Below the pieces are notes generated by a model. It saw only the letters and a list, made by a program, of their open reading frames with translations. It had not been told where the DNA came from and ran no database searches. From NCBI RefSeq assembly GCF_030687575.1, contig NZ_CP117439.1, positions 1,116,001-1,180,000 on the forward strand: DNA of 64,000 nt, in the 5' to 3' direction. Shown here in pieces: positions 1-8,656 of this stretch (its first letter is position 1; each line of letters starts with the position of its first letter). The position numbers and the translations under genes are program-made. The stretch comes from Pseudomonas sp. FP2309 (GTDB lineage Bacteria; Pseudomonadota; Gammaproteobacteria; Pseudomonadales; Pseudomonadaceae).

Positions 1-52
1 GGTTAGATATTCGTCTTCTAAATATCCATCAGTAAAAGAAAAAGTAGACTAG
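1..52 (+). CDS. possible 3' end of an upstream island gene (partial)
   Basis: Frame 2 is open from the first bases of the window to a TAG at 50-52. It would encode a C-terminal tail ending YPSVKEKVD. The codon use is AT-rich like the rest of the island. A strong ribosome binding site and another small frame follow directly, which fits the end of one gene and the start of another. Only about 16 codons are visible, so no function can be given and the call is tentative. Confidence 0.25.
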   Translation, partial: VRYSSSKYPSVKEKVD

Positions 53-77
53 ACTTTTTATCAAGGAGGATCAGCTC

Positions 78-176
78 TTGAAAAGGTTACTAAAAGATCG
101 ATGTCTTAATGAAGGCGGAAATAGCAGTTATTTGATTAATCGCATGGTTTTGCTAGCGGAAAGCACAAAAAATTAG
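78..176 (+). CDS. possible 32-residue small protein upstream of the ATPase cassette
   Basis: A strong Shine-Dalgarno sequence, AAGGAGG at 63-69, sits eight bases before a TTG codon at 78. The frame then runs 32 codons to TAG at 174-176. The peptide starts MKRLLKDRC and ends LLAESTKN, with no recognisable motif. It lies about 70 bp before the ATPase gene, in the same direction. It could be a leader peptide, a tiny gene or a remnant. The ribosome binding site is the main support; the TTG start and short length keep confidence low. Confidence 0.3.
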   Translation: MKRLLKDRCLNEGGNSSYLINRMVLLAESTKN

Positions 177-248
177 GTGAGTAGTTCTAGCGATAAGTGA
201 GGATTACTCAAATTCACTAGGAGTTGGGTGTTTTTTAGGGAGAGATTT

Positions 249-1730
249 ATGCGCTTCATAGTTGGACAGCCTGTTCAGTACTCTGGTGAATTAATTGTCT
301 ATCTGACACCAAACACGAGATGGAACGACTACTCTTTTGTTACTGGGTTTCATGCCTACGTTTCTCGCGATGATGGCATTAAAGATGTAGGGGAAGTTAA
401 AGTTGGTTTTTTTGGTCAAAGTACTGAAGACGACACATATAGAGTTGTCGACAAAGATTTTCGCCTGCTCTCTGATGAGTTCTTCTCTCTAGGCCAAAAT
501 CCGGACTATTATTCAAATTTATTACGTGTATTTGGGCATGAAACCGTAGGTGACTACCTCTCCGCTCTAAAAGATGTTGTTTATAATGAAAATATATTTG
601 AGAGGTCATATAGAGAAAGAGTTTTTGTTGAGTCGCTGTCTCGGTTTGTAAGTGTTTCAACAATTAAAGGTCAGTTTAGAGAGATTTTGTCAACAGGCGT
701 TTCGTTGGAGAAATATGGTTTCTTGTACTGTCACGAGTCTGGAGAGTCTCTTGATTTTCAAGTTGTACCAGATTCTAAGCCGCCGAAAAATGTGCATGCT
801 TTGATTGGGAGGAATGGGGTAGGCAAAAGTTATATATTGCAGACGATTGCGTCGTCTATTGATAAAAGAAATGGTGAGGTCGTGAAAATAAATGGGGATA
901 ATGTAACCGCTTTTGATTTTGGGCAGTTGCTTTATTTCTCTCTCGGCGTATTTGGTAGTCCTCTTGATTGTGTTGATTTTAACGACTCTAAGATAAAAAT
1001 TGATAGGACTAAAAAGAAATATATAGGTATATATAATCAAGAAACGAAAAAATTGAAAGACATCGCTGTAGAAATGTCTGATGAGTTTTCTATTTCGATT
1101 TATAACTGCCTGCTCGGATCAGAGGTAAAAAGAGATCGCTGGTTAAAGGCGGTGGGGGTACTAGAAGCGGATGTTAATTTTAAAAATTTAAATTTGAGCA
1201 CATTGGCTTTCCATAAGAGCGAACGCGAGCTAAAGAAAGAGGCGTCCTTAGCTTTTTCATCTCTGAGTTCAGGACATGCAGCCGTTCTTTATTACGTTAC
1301 AAGCGTGGTTGAGTTAGTCGAAGATAAAACCATATGCTTGTTTGATGAGCCTGAGAACCATCTTCACCCACCATTGCTTGCCGCGTTTATAAGAGTTCTT
1401 TCTGAAGTATTGTCTACTAATAACGGTATTGCAATAGTTGCCACTCACTCTCCTGTAGTTCTTCAAGAAATACCACGTTCATGCGTTTGGTGCGTTAATG
1501 GAGGAGGAGACTTTGCTAGGCCAAGTATTGAAACATTTGGTGAAGGGGTTGGCGAGATTACATCTGATGTTTTTAATCTGGATATGAGGAATTCTGGATT
1601 TTACTCTCTTGTTGGGACGGATGCTAAAGCTTTAAAAAGCTACAAGGGGGTTATGAAATTATACAAGGGGCAGGTTGGTTCAGAGGGGAGGGCGGTTGTA
1701 ATAGCTTCTATTCCTCGGGGTGATATCTGA
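249..1730 (+). CDS. ABC/AAA-type ATPase of a putative defence cassette (PtuA-like)
   Basis: This is a predicted cytoplasmic ATPase of about 493 residues. Numbering from a possible GTG start at 228, a Walker A motif GRNGVGKS lies at 194-201. An ABC-signature-like LSSGH follows at 346-350, a Walker B LFDEPENHLHP at 371-381, and a switch histidine in ATHSP near 405-409. The first 180 residues have no recognised domain. I prefer ATG 249, which has AGGGAG just upstream; GTG 228 with AGGAG is also possible. The stop codon overlaps the next start (TGATG), and an HNH nuclease gene closes the cassette. ATPases of this SMC/ABC-like type paired with HNH proteins occur in Septu (PtuA/PtuB) and similar anti-phage systems. 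That role here is inferred from motifs and order. The AT-rich codon use differs sharply from the backbone. Confidence 0.8.
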   Translation: MRFIVGQPVQYSGELIVYLTPNTRWNDYSFVTGFHAYVSRDDGIKDVGEVKVGFFGQSTEDDTYRVVDKDFRLLSDEFFSLGQNPDYYSNLLRVFGHETVGDYLSALKDVVYNENIFERSYRERVFVESLSRFVSVSTIKGQFREILSTGVSLEKYGFLYCHESGESLDFQVVPDSKPPKNVHALIGRNGVGKSYILQTIASSIDKRNGEVVKINGDNVTAFDFGQLLYFSLGVFGSPLDCVDFNDSKIKIDRTKKKYIGIYNQETKKLKDIAVEMSDEFSISIYNCLLGSEVKRDRWLKAVGVLEADVNFKNLNLSTLAFHKSERELKKEASLAFSSLSSGHAAVLYYVTSVVELVEDKTICLFDEPENHLHPPLLAAFIRVLSEVLSTNNGIAIVATHSPVVLQEIPRSCVWCVNGGGDFARPSIETFGEGVGEITSDVFNLDMRNSGFYSLVGTDAKALKSYKGVMKLYKGQVGSEGRAVVIASIPRGDI

Positions 1731-1972
1731 TGAAAAAAATCGTATATAAATTCGATGAGGTCTTTGCTGCTTGTGTTAAGGGAAAAAGATATAAGAATAG
1801 AGAGCTTCTTAGGGAAGAGATAAAGTTAAACAAGTTTCTCAGAGGGGCTCATAAGGTTTTTCGAGTTCATGGGTTTTATAATATATTTTATTTGTTTAAA
1901 GACGAGTCTGTAGCGTATGGCTGGAATAAGGATTCTTTGATTTCCTTGTATGAGAAAAAAACTTGTGCCTAA
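1730..1972 (+). CDS. 80-residue protein of unknown function between ATPase and HNH genes
   Basis: The start overlaps the ATPase stop as TGATG, and the end overlaps the HNH gene by 23 bases, so translation of all three genes is probably coupled. The protein is basic in its first half (KGKRYKNREL, REEIKLNKFL) and aromatic in its second (HGFYNIFYLF), with no signal peptide or membrane helix. I do not recognise a family. Its position suggests an adaptor or regulatory subunit of the ATPase-nuclease pair. The classic two-gene Septu layout lacks such a gene, so this may be a distinct subtype. Confidence 0.65.
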   Translation: MKKIVYKFDEVFAACVKGKRYKNRELLREEIKLNKFLRGAHKVFRVHGFYNIFYLFKDESVAYGWNKDSLISLYEKKTCA

Positions 1973-2624
1973 GAAGGTTGCAGGAAGATTTTATTATGAT
2001 AAGTTAAAGTTGTTAGCTCCAGATAATAAATGCCAGATATGTTTGTATGGAGGGGCGGATAGTCTTGATCATTACCTTCCCAAAGAGTTTTTTCCGTCCC
2101 TGTCAATATCTTCTTATAACTTGATTCCAAGTTGTATGTCGTGCAACGGTAAGAAGTCCACGTATGTACCTAAAACTGAGTCGGAACAGACAATTCACTC
2201 CAGGTTTGACAAGTTTTTTCGCTCTGACTGGCTGGACGCTTTATATTCCGAACCTGAAGGAAAGATTGTGTTTAGTCCAAATAAGAAAAATTATCCGGAG
2301 GGGTCTGTCGGTTTTTCTCGTATTTCTAGTCATATGACAGTTCATAGTCTTGACATTTTATATGAAGCGCTTGCTTTGAAAAAGTTAAAAGGTTTGGTTG
2401 CTCTTGCTAAGAAAACTGGGCAGGAGTTAAGAGATATCGTAACTTTGGAAATTGACAAGATTAAGGATAACTCAGTCAGTTATTCATGTGCGCAGTTTAC
2501 GTTTGATCAATGGAAATTAGCAGCTTGCAAAGCACTTCTTGACTCCGAATATTTTCTAGCTAATGGGGTAAGGATTTTTGGCACTTTGGACAGATACTAT
2601 GTACCAGATTATGACTTTGAATAA
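1950..2624 (+). CDS. HNH endonuclease-like protein (PtuB-like)
   Basis: This 224-residue protein carries a zinc-type HNH core near its N-terminus. It has C28-x2-C31, then D40-H41 in LDHYLPKEFFPSL, N57, and C62-x2-C65-N66. This is the treble-clef layout in which two Cys pairs hold zinc and the His is catalytic. The remaining 150 residues are mostly helical by composition and unassigned. The ATG at 1950 lies inside the preceding small gene, a sign of translational coupling. Together with the upstream ATPase this gives an ATPase plus HNH nuclease pair, as in Septu-type defence. A nuclease role is well supported by the motif; the target is unknown. Confidence 0.8.
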   Translation: MRKKLVPKKVAGRFYYDKLKLLAPDNKCQICLYGGADSLDHYLPKEFFPSLSISSYNLIPSCMSCNGKKSTYVPKTESEQTIHSRFDKFFRSDWLDALYSEPEGKIVFSPNKKNYPEGSVGFSRISSHMTVHSLDILYEALALKKLKGLVALAKKTGQELRDIVTLEIDKIKDNSVSYSCAQFTFDQWKLAACKALLDSEYFLANGVRIFGTLDRYYVPDYDFE

Positions 2625-2931
2625 GCTTTTCCAGTTGATTTGTCGAGGAGATCTATCCTAATTGGGTGTCTATTTTAGAGAGAAAAGCGCACATCAAAAA
2701 ATGGAATTAATACACATGAAATAGTGCCCAGCGTATCTTGCCTAGGGTAATGGACTTTTTAACATGTTTTGCGTTTGTGCATCTTTTGCTTTATGGATTC
2801 TTGGTTTGGGGCATTCCCGTGGATGGCGGGTGAATTTTCAAAGCAAAACCGTTAAGTATTCTAAATGTACTTCCGATAGAAAGCTCTTCATCTAAATATT
2901 CTTAACTGAATATCAATCTGCTTCATGGTGA
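2625..2931. other. convergent intergenic region in the island
   Basis: This 307-bp AT-rich stretch lies between two convergent cassettes. No gene is supported. An imperfect inverted repeat with GTTAAG at 2851-2856 and CTTAAC at 2901-2906 could form a weak terminator hairpin for either side, but it lacks a clear T-run. Confidence 0.4.
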
Positions 2932-3618
2932 TTAGTCACCTACCTCTGTTTTAATCACGAAATCTACGAGTGATTTTTCTAACTCAGAGTTTGGGATGGA
3001 AATACTATAAAGACAGTTTGACTTGATGTCCAAAATTACCGGGATTCCATCTTGGTAAGACTCTATCTTCACTCTTTCAAACTCCACTGGGACACCTTGT
3101 ATTAATCTTTGAGCCGATAGAATCGCATTTTCATTGCTGTAAATTGAAAATGATATTTTGTCGTGTCTTGTAATGGTCTGATTGGAAGAGTAGGAGTGTG
3201 TGATTTTTACTCGCGAATTGTCAGAGTCTTGAATGTGTTTGGACAGGTCGAGTAGAGATATCTTAATCTGCGAAATAAAGATTTTTGAGCTAATTGCCTC
3301 TTCTAAATTTTTTAGAAATGGTTTTATAGATTTTGATGATGAGTCAATAGTCAGTAATAAAGATTTTTTCGTGATGCTCTGAATGCTAAATATGCATCTA
3401 CTAACTTTGAAGAAGGTAACTGGTTCTCCAGATTCGTATATGTTTAATTCGTTAAAAACAACTATTTTCTCTCTTATCCAAAATGCTCCAGTTAAAAATT
3501 TTCCTGTCGCGATTATGTCGTAGATTCCATGGTCAGATTGTTTGTTTTTATGATTGCTTATCCTTTCAAATATTGTTGGTTGATCAAGATCGATTTTTAT
3601 GCTGAAAAGTTTACGCAC
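2932..3618 (-). CDS. unknown island protein, third gene of minus-strand cassette
   Basis: A 228-residue protein that I cannot assign to a family. It is rich in Ile, Ser and Lys, has alternating hydrophobic stretches that suggest beta structure, and shows no signal peptide, membrane helix or nucleotide-binding motif. Its start overlaps the end of the 377-residue gene by eight bases, so it is probably the last gene of a translationally coupled operon 5817 to 2932. The AT-rich composition matches the rest of the island. An anti-phage role is possible from context only. Confidence 0.7.
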   Translation of the reverse strand: MRKLFSIKIDLDQPTIFERISNHKNKQSDHGIYDIIATGKFLTGAFWIREKIVVFNELNIYESGEPVTFFKVSRCIFSIQSITKKSLLLTIDSSSKSIKPFLKNLEEAISSKIFISQIKISLLDLSKHIQDSDNSRVKITHSYSSNQTITRHDKISFSIYSNENAILSAQRLIQGVPVEFERVKIESYQDGIPVILDIKSNCLYSISIPNSELEKSLVDFVIKTEVGD

Positions 3619-4744
3619 TTTCAGCCTCCGCTTCCTTTGTCATTGGAAGAGTCGATTGCATGAATTTTGAAATCAAAGTTCTCGCGGTGGTTTCTATTTT
3701 TGTGTGAATGTCTCGCTCTATGGTTCCTGAAGGTGGAAACCTGTTCGTGGAATACTTTTCCAATGACATGTATCTGTAAAAACCTTTTACTTTTTGAGAG
3801 AATCGTCTGCAATTTTCAGCATCTTCAAATTTTATCTCGATTTCATAAATGTCCGGTGTCGCTGAATCTTCACTACATGTCCATACTACGTGGGACGTGT
3901 AAAATCCTTTTTCATGTAATGAGTCTACTTCTTTTGAATTTAGTACTCCTTTCCCATTCAATGACGCACGAAATACATGAGTGCCAGAGTCGATATCGTC
4001 ATTTTCAGCCTCCTGTTCATCTGAGCTTCCCGAGGATTTATTGATTTTTTCCGGGTTGAATACTGAAACTTTTGAAACGTCTTTTAATGAGTATCCCTTG
4101 ATTGCTTTGATCAGTTCCTCGAGGAATTGTGACCTGATCTTTGGGTTGTCTAAGAACTCTAGCGAAATCGTTTCTATCGTTGGCGGTGTTTCTTTGTCGC
4201 TACTGAGAATTTCGATAAGATGGTTTACCCACTTTTCAGAGTCTTCATTATAAGGGGAGCGAAGTGTTAGTTCTCCTTTTTCTTCTGTGATTACGATGGT
4301 GGATTCTTTTGTGACTGTCTGTTGGAGTTGACTTTTATTAGGGTTTATATCGGTGTAGGTTATTGTCAGCCTGATTTCGTTTTGATGTTTGGCAATGGTG
4401 GCAGATGCGTCTTTCGGATAGTCTTTAGAGTTTATTATGCTTTTTAATTCATTTGCAGCTTGTAGCACTTGTCCAGAACTTGTGTTGGTGATAAATCTTG
4501 AGGTGGTTTTCTCTCGTTGAGTGATCGACTGAAGATTCGACGTTAATTCGTCATAGTCTCTATACCCAGTGAACATTCTGGAGTAATAGAATGAAAGGTT
4601 TTTTCTTTCTGTTTTGGGTGAGATAATAATGCCACGCTTAAAAAATATTTCTGCTAGGCTTTGATTGCTGACTTTTGAACTGTTTACGGCATCACAAATT
4701 GCTTTGTCATTTGGCATATATATGCTTTGTTTTTCTATGGTCAC
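3611..4744 (-). CDS. unknown island protein, second gene of minus-strand cassette
   Basis: A 377-residue soluble protein with no family that I recognise. The N-terminal third contains a conserved-looking stretch KRGIIISPKTERKNLSFYYS followed by a helical segment. The middle is charged and includes an acidic linker (DEQEAENDDID). The C-terminal part has EIEIKFEDAENCRRFSQKVKG and ends in a helical, Glu/Ala-rich tail. The start overlaps the upstream gene by four bases (ATGA) and the end overlaps the downstream gene by eight. Such tight packing argues that the three proteins act together. Confidence 0.7.
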   Translation of the reverse strand: MTIEKQSIYMPNDKAICDAVNSSKVSNQSLAEIFFKRGIIISPKTERKNLSFYYSRMFTGYRDYDELTSNLQSITQREKTTSRFITNTSSGQVLQAANELKSIINSKDYPKDASATIAKHQNEIRLTITYTDINPNKSQLQQTVTKESTIVITEEKGELTLRSPYNEDSEKWVNHLIEILSSDKETPPTIETISLEFLDNPKIRSQFLEELIKAIKGYSLKDVSKVSVFNPEKINKSSGSSDEQEAENDDIDSGTHVFRASLNGKGVLNSKEVDSLHEKGFYTSHVVWTCSEDSATPDIYEIEIKFEDAENCRRFSQKVKGFYRYMSLEKYSTNRFPPSGTIERDIHTKIETTARTLISKFMQSTLPMTKEAEAESA

Positions 4745-5817
4745 CAGTCCAACTCCTCTTTACTAAAGAAATCACTCACGGTAGGAATGAGCTCAAACTC
4801 TATTTTTTCTATAGTTTCCGATTTGCCCCATTTCTTTATATATTCTTGGGAGGCTGTCCTAAAATAATTTTTTGCCATGTCGCTTTGGTCAGATGCAATT
4901 GCGCGTATTGATATCTTTTTGTTACTATTTAAAATCTGGTAGTTAGATAGGGAGTCAAGCAAGAAGAACATGTCTTTCCAATCATCTATTCTCGCTTTGT
5001 AGTAAATTTTGTACCCAGCATCGATGGATTTGATTGCCTCTTGCTTTGCGTTAAATAAATGTTCTTCTTGATACTCAATGATCATGAAAGGAGCAGATAT
5101 CAACTCGAGGGTCGCTGGTCTGGAGCTTGGAAGGTTTTTGGCTTTGTGAAGGTTTAGGTCTGGGTAGAAGAATTGATAGTTTGCTCTATTGAACTCTCCT
5201 CTGGAGTCGAGTTTTTCCAAGTCATCTATTACAGTTTTTATATATTTTATGCTACTTGGTTCTAGTATGTGTATTTGCTGGTCTTTCTGTAGATCTATGT
5301 TCAAGATATTGATGTCTTGTTCGCTTTCCGCGCTAGTACTAGATTTTTTTGAGCTTTTTTTTCCATAGAAAATGTCGTAGAAAGTGCTGTCCCATCCGCC
5401 ATCGTGATTGTATACGAATAGCATGCCTCTAATTTCAAGATCTTCTTGGGTTAATGAGTACCGGGTTTTCCATTCATCGCTATAACGAGCGCAATCTATT
5501 GAGTGTGCCAATGACTTTAATGCTTTTCGAATAGCAAATTGTTTTATTGTTCCTGTCGCGTAGCTTTTAAGATCTGTATTAAGAGCGATTGTTTTTTCTG
5601 TGTACGGATCAATATAAGAATAAACTACGTCTGTAGGATGATTGTGTGCTTTCTGCTCTGAGTCGGGCTCGGCTTTAGGTGGGTTATGTTTCTGGGGTAA
5701 TACGCATTCGAAATTTTGGTCTGATGGAGGATGTGTGTTCCATTTCAACCAAGGAATAATTTCGTTCGCAACTTTACCAGCAATTGCGGCAATACCAGCT
5801 CTTTCTCCTCCAGCCAT
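4741..5817 (-). CDS. unknown island protein, first gene of minus-strand cassette
   Basis: A 358-residue protein that begins MAGGERAGIAAIAGKVANEI, a Gly/Ala-rich start that is not a normal signal peptide. A Pro/Lys/His-rich segment follows near residues 40-65. The second half contains FMIIEYQEEHLFNAKQEA and ends in an acidic FFSKEELDW. I see no ATPase, nuclease or helix-turn-helix motif that can be named. It leads a coupled three-gene operon and would be transcribed from the region 5818-6200. Three adjacent proteins without known domains, in an island next to an ATPase-HNH cassette, fit a defence locus; this is inference. Confidence 0.7.
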   Translation of the reverse strand: MAGGERAGIAAIAGKVANEIIPWLKWNTHPPSDQNFECVLPQKHNPPKAEPDSEQKAHNHPTDVVYSYIDPYTEKTIALNTDLKSYATGTIKQFAIRKALKSLAHSIDCARYSDEWKTRYSLTQEDLEIRGMLFVYNHDGGWDSTFYDIFYGKKSSKKSSTSAESEQDINILNIDLQKDQQIHILEPSSIKYIKTVIDDLEKLDSRGEFNRANYQFFYPDLNLHKAKNLPSSRPATLELISAPFMIIEYQEEHLFNAKQEAIKSIDAGYKIYYKARIDDWKDMFFLLDSLSNYQILNSNKKISIRAIASDQSDMAKNYFRTASQEYIKKWGKSETIEKIEFELIPTVSDFFSKEELDW

Positions 5818-6228
5818 TTTATTCCCTTATTCCTGAGTTGATCTGCTGTCCATGCGCGAGCTTTAACTCCATAAGTCATTTTGACAAATGGCATGATGGC
5901 AGGCTAAACGCCAGCATAGATCAAAAACTATTGCTGTCAATAACCGCTGTGACGGGAGTCCTTGGAAGCTTTCCAGTTCGAATCCAGCTCTTTGCCTGTG
6001 CGATGTGAGTCATTGAGCGAGTTCGTAAAAACAAAGGATGACGCCCAGGGCGCGAAGGATCTGCTCTAGGACATCTCAATATGTTGTGAGGGAGAAAACT
6101 CTACAAGCTTGGCGATTGAGGATTGAGCGTGTTGACGATGAGGTCCAGGAACATCATCTGCATCTCAGTTTTGGGAAAGTTAATATGAGCAAAAATATTA
6201 AATTTATTTTCAGAAAACTCCCGGCAAT
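5818..6228. other. island edge and upstream region of the minus-strand cassette
   Basis: This 411-bp stretch has mixed base composition and no supported gene. It should hold the promoter of the 5817-2932 operon and the right end of the island. A GTTCGAATCC sequence near 5967 resembles a tRNA T-loop, but the flanks do not pair as a T-arm. The psiE fragment resumes at about 6229, so the junction lies just before that point. No transposase, integrase or clear direct repeat was seen. Confidence 0.45.
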
Positions 6229-6486
6229 TTCGTCAAGACCAACCACATGCCGGTACGCTTTCTGATCTACGTGGCGATCACCGCGTTGACGCGCTTGTTG
6301 ATCTCCAACGTGTCGCACCACAACCCGCCCGACCTCGGCATCATCTACCTGTGCGGTGGGATTCTGCTGCTGGCGTTTGCGATTCTGGTGGTGCGTTACG
6401 CCTCGTCGGCGTTCCCCTCGGTGAAGGTCGAAGGCCCGCGTCGCAAGGGCGAGGCGAGCCTGGAAACCGAGAAGGGCGAGCTTTAA
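6229..6486 (+). pseudogene. psiE: psiE-family gene, 3' half only, cut by the island
   Basis: The frame FVKTNHMPVRFLIYVAITAL and onward matches the second half of PsiE-family (phosphate-starvation-inducible) membrane proteins. Two hydrophobic helices are visible, around YVAITALTRLLI and LGIIYLCGGILLLAFAILVV, and a charged tail ends LETEKGEL. Upstream of 6229 the frame loses similarity and reaches a stop at 6199, in AT-rich DNA. The first helices and normal start are missing, although an internal ATG at 6247 could still give a 79-residue peptide. The island probably inserted into psiE; the missing half may lie left of this window. Confidence 0.7.
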
Positions 6487-6803
6487 AGCCCGACGCTCAA
6501 GGGCAGGGTGCGGCTGGGCGGCCGTTGCAACAATTTGTGATTGTCGTCGCCATCGGTCATCACGGCCAGGATCTCCATGGCGCTGTGCCCCTGCTCGATG
6601 GCAATGCCGAATTGGATGCTCTGCACCAGGCGCTTGAGCCGTTGCGGGTCGTTGCGTTGTTCGGCGCTGATCATGCGCTTGGCCACCACGCCATCGGCAT
6701 TGGACAGGGTGAGCATGATGCTGCCATCCAGCCGTTGAATACTCAGATTGACCCGATATTTCGGGGTGAAGGTGTCCGTGATGATCTGAAAAGGGTTGTC
6801 CAT
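6483..6803 (-). CDS. DUF3509 family protein
   Basis: A 106-residue protein starting MDNPFQIITDTFTPKYRVNL. This is the typical opening of the small cytoplasmic DUF3509 family found in Pseudomonas. The conserved SIQRLDGSIMLTLS and RMISAEQRNDPQRLKRLVQS segments are present. The function of the family is unknown. The gene overlaps the end of the psiE fragment by four bases on the opposite strand. It appears intact and has backbone codon use. Confidence 0.75.
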   Translation of the reverse strand: MDNPFQIITDTFTPKYRVNLSIQRLDGSIMLTLSNADGVVAKRMISAEQRNDPQRLKRLVQSIQFGIAIEQGHSAMEILAVMTDGDDNHKLLQRPPSRTLPLSVGL

Positions 6804-7143
6804 GGTGCGTTACCGCCTGATAAGAACATGCAGTCATTGACGACCGGTATCGGGATTAGTTCGCATCTCCTGACCGCCGGCCACTTCGTCTTTGAGGGTT
6901 TACAAATTCCGTTTGCCTCATGGGCTGTACAGCAAGTGCCGTGCCGTACCACGATCTGACCGACGACGTGACATCAATGTGGAAGATGGCCAGCGCTCGA
7001 TAACAGTGTGTCAGCCAATAAATGCTCGACTGAAAGCCCGCTAAGGGGCGCAAACTCCTGCGGCCATTGTTCTGCGGTGTTCTTGAGATCGGTGATCCGT
7101 TTCAGGGCAATACGCGCAAAACGATCGCAGACAGCGCAGCCGA
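6804..7143. other. intergenic region without a supported gene
   Basis: The 340 bp between the DUF3509 start and the sdaA stop have backbone-like composition. They should include the DUF3509 promoter. I see no gene, repeat or convincing terminator in it. Confidence 0.4.
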
Positions 7144-8520
7144 TCAGCACTCCACCCAGTTCACCGCGAGGCCGCCCCGTGAGGTCTCTTTGTATTTGTC
7201 ATGCATGTCGGCGCCAGTGTCGCGCATGGTGCGGATCACCCGGTCCAGGGAAATGAAGTGCTTGCCGTCGCCGCGCAGGGCCATCTGCGTGGCGTTGATC
7301 GCCTTGACCGCAGCGATGGCGTTGCGCTCGATGCACGGCACTTGCACCAGGCCGCCGACCGGGTCGCAGGTCAGGCCAAGGTTGTGCTCCAGGCCAATTT
7401 CTGCGGCATTTTCCAGTTGCTCCGGGGTGGCGCCGAGGATGTCTGCGAGCCCGGCGGCCGCCATCGCACAGGCCGAGCCGACTTCACCCTGGCAACCCAC
7501 TTCAGCGCCGGAGATCGAGGCGTTTTTCTTGCACAGGATGCCGACGGCAGCGGCGGCGAGGAAGAAATTGACCACGTCGTCATCGCACGCATCGGCGTTG
7601 AATTTCATGTAGTAGTGCAGCACCGCTGGAATGATTCCCGCCGCGCCGTTGGTGGGCGCTGTCACCATGCGCCCGCCGGCGGCGTTTTCTTCGTTGACGG
7701 CGAGGGCGAACAGGTTGACCCATTCCATGGCCGACAAGGTCGAGGTGATCACATTCGGTTTGCCGATTTCCAACAGGCTGCGGTGCAGTTTCGCCGCGCG
7801 CCGTGGCACGCCCAGCCCGCCCGGCAAGATGCCTTCATCACGCAGGCCTTGCTCCACGCACTCGCGCATCACTGACCAGATATGCAACAGGCCGCTGCGG
7901 ATTTCTTCGTCGCTGCGCCAGGCACGTTCGTTGGCCATCATCAGTTGCGAAACCCGCAGGCCGTGTTTATTGCACAGGGTCAGCAGTTCGACGGCGCTGG
8001 AAAAGTCATACGGCAACTGCACATCGCTGTCCGGCGCGACGCCGGACGCGGCTTCGGCCGCGTCGATGATGAAACCGCCGCCCACCGAGTAGTACGTCTG
8101 CTCGCTGAGCAAGCCGCTATCGCCATAGGCGTGCAGGGACATGGCGTTGGGGTGGTAGGGCAGGCTTGCGTCCAGCAGCAGGAGGTCGGTGTGCCAGTTG
8201 AAGGCAATGTCCTGTTGGCCGCCCAGCAACAGCCGGCCTGATTCGCGCAGGTGCTGGACGCGTGTGTCGATAGAGGTGGGGTCGATGCGGTCTGGCCATT
8301 CGCCCATCAGGCCCATGACGCAGGCGCGGTCGGTGGCGTGACCGACGCCTGTGGCGGACAGCGAGCCGTATAAACGCACTTCCACCCGGCGAGTGTCGCC
8401 CAGCAATTGCTGGTCGCTCAGGGCGCTGGCAAAGGTCGCCGCCGCCCGCATCGGGCCGACGGTATGGGAGCTGGAAGGCCCGATGCCCACCTTGAATAGA
8501 TCAAAAACACTGATAGCCAT
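7144..8520 (-). CDS. sdaA: L-serine ammonia-lyase (L-serine dehydratase)
   Basis: This cytoplasmic enzyme deaminates L-serine to pyruvate and ammonia using an oxygen-sensitive [4Fe-4S] cluster. At 458 residues it has the single-chain form of the family. The N-terminal domain opens with the [11 protein letters not shown] signature (14-24). The C-terminal catalytic domain shows [14 protein letters not shown] (288-300) and the probable cluster cysteines C343, C385 and C396. The ATG at 8520 fits the family start [21 protein letters not shown] LysR regulator is divergently placed 136 bp away and may control it. Confidence 0.95.
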   Translation of the reverse strand: MAISVFDLFKVGIGPSSSHTVGPMRAAATFASALSDQQLLGDTRRVEVRLYGSLSATGVGHATDRACVMGLMGEWPDRIDPTSIDTRVQHLRESGRLLLGGQQDIAFNWHTDLLLLDASLPYHPNAMSLHAYGDSGLLSEQTYYSVGGGFIIDAAEAASGVAPDSDVQLPYDFSSAVELLTLCNKHGLRVSQLMMANERAWRSDEEIRSGLLHIWSVMRECVEQGLRDEGILPGGLGVPRRAAKLHRSLLEIGKPNVITSTLSAMEWVNLFALAVNEENAAGGRMVTAPTNGAAGIIPAVLHYYMKFNADACDDDVVNFFLAAAAVGILCKKNASISGAEVGCQGEVGSACAMAAAGLADILGATPEQLENAAEIGLEHNLGLTCDPVGGLVQVPCIERNAIAAVKAINATQMALRGDGKHFISLDRVIRTMRDTGADMHDKYKETSRGGLAVNWVEC

Positions 8521-8656
8521 GCTAAAGCCTCACAAGCAATGGAGTAGGAATCGCTGCCATTTTTTGTAGAGCGAGCGCAATTGGGCGATATTGGACCGGT
8601 GGATCGACGCTGACCAACGACTTATCCTAAGTCGCCCTTTAGCAGGACTAAACTCT

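Noticed and set aside
5960..5995. GTTCGAATCC, a tRNA T-loop-like sequence at the island edge
   Set aside because: The flanks do not form a 5-bp T-stem and no acceptor or anticodon arms can be drawn, so it is not a tRNA gene; at most a worn attachment site.
6038..6265. Plus-strand frame of 75 codons spanning the island edge
   Set aside because: It crosses from AT-rich to GC-rich DNA, lacks family resemblance and overlaps the psiE fragment in another frame.
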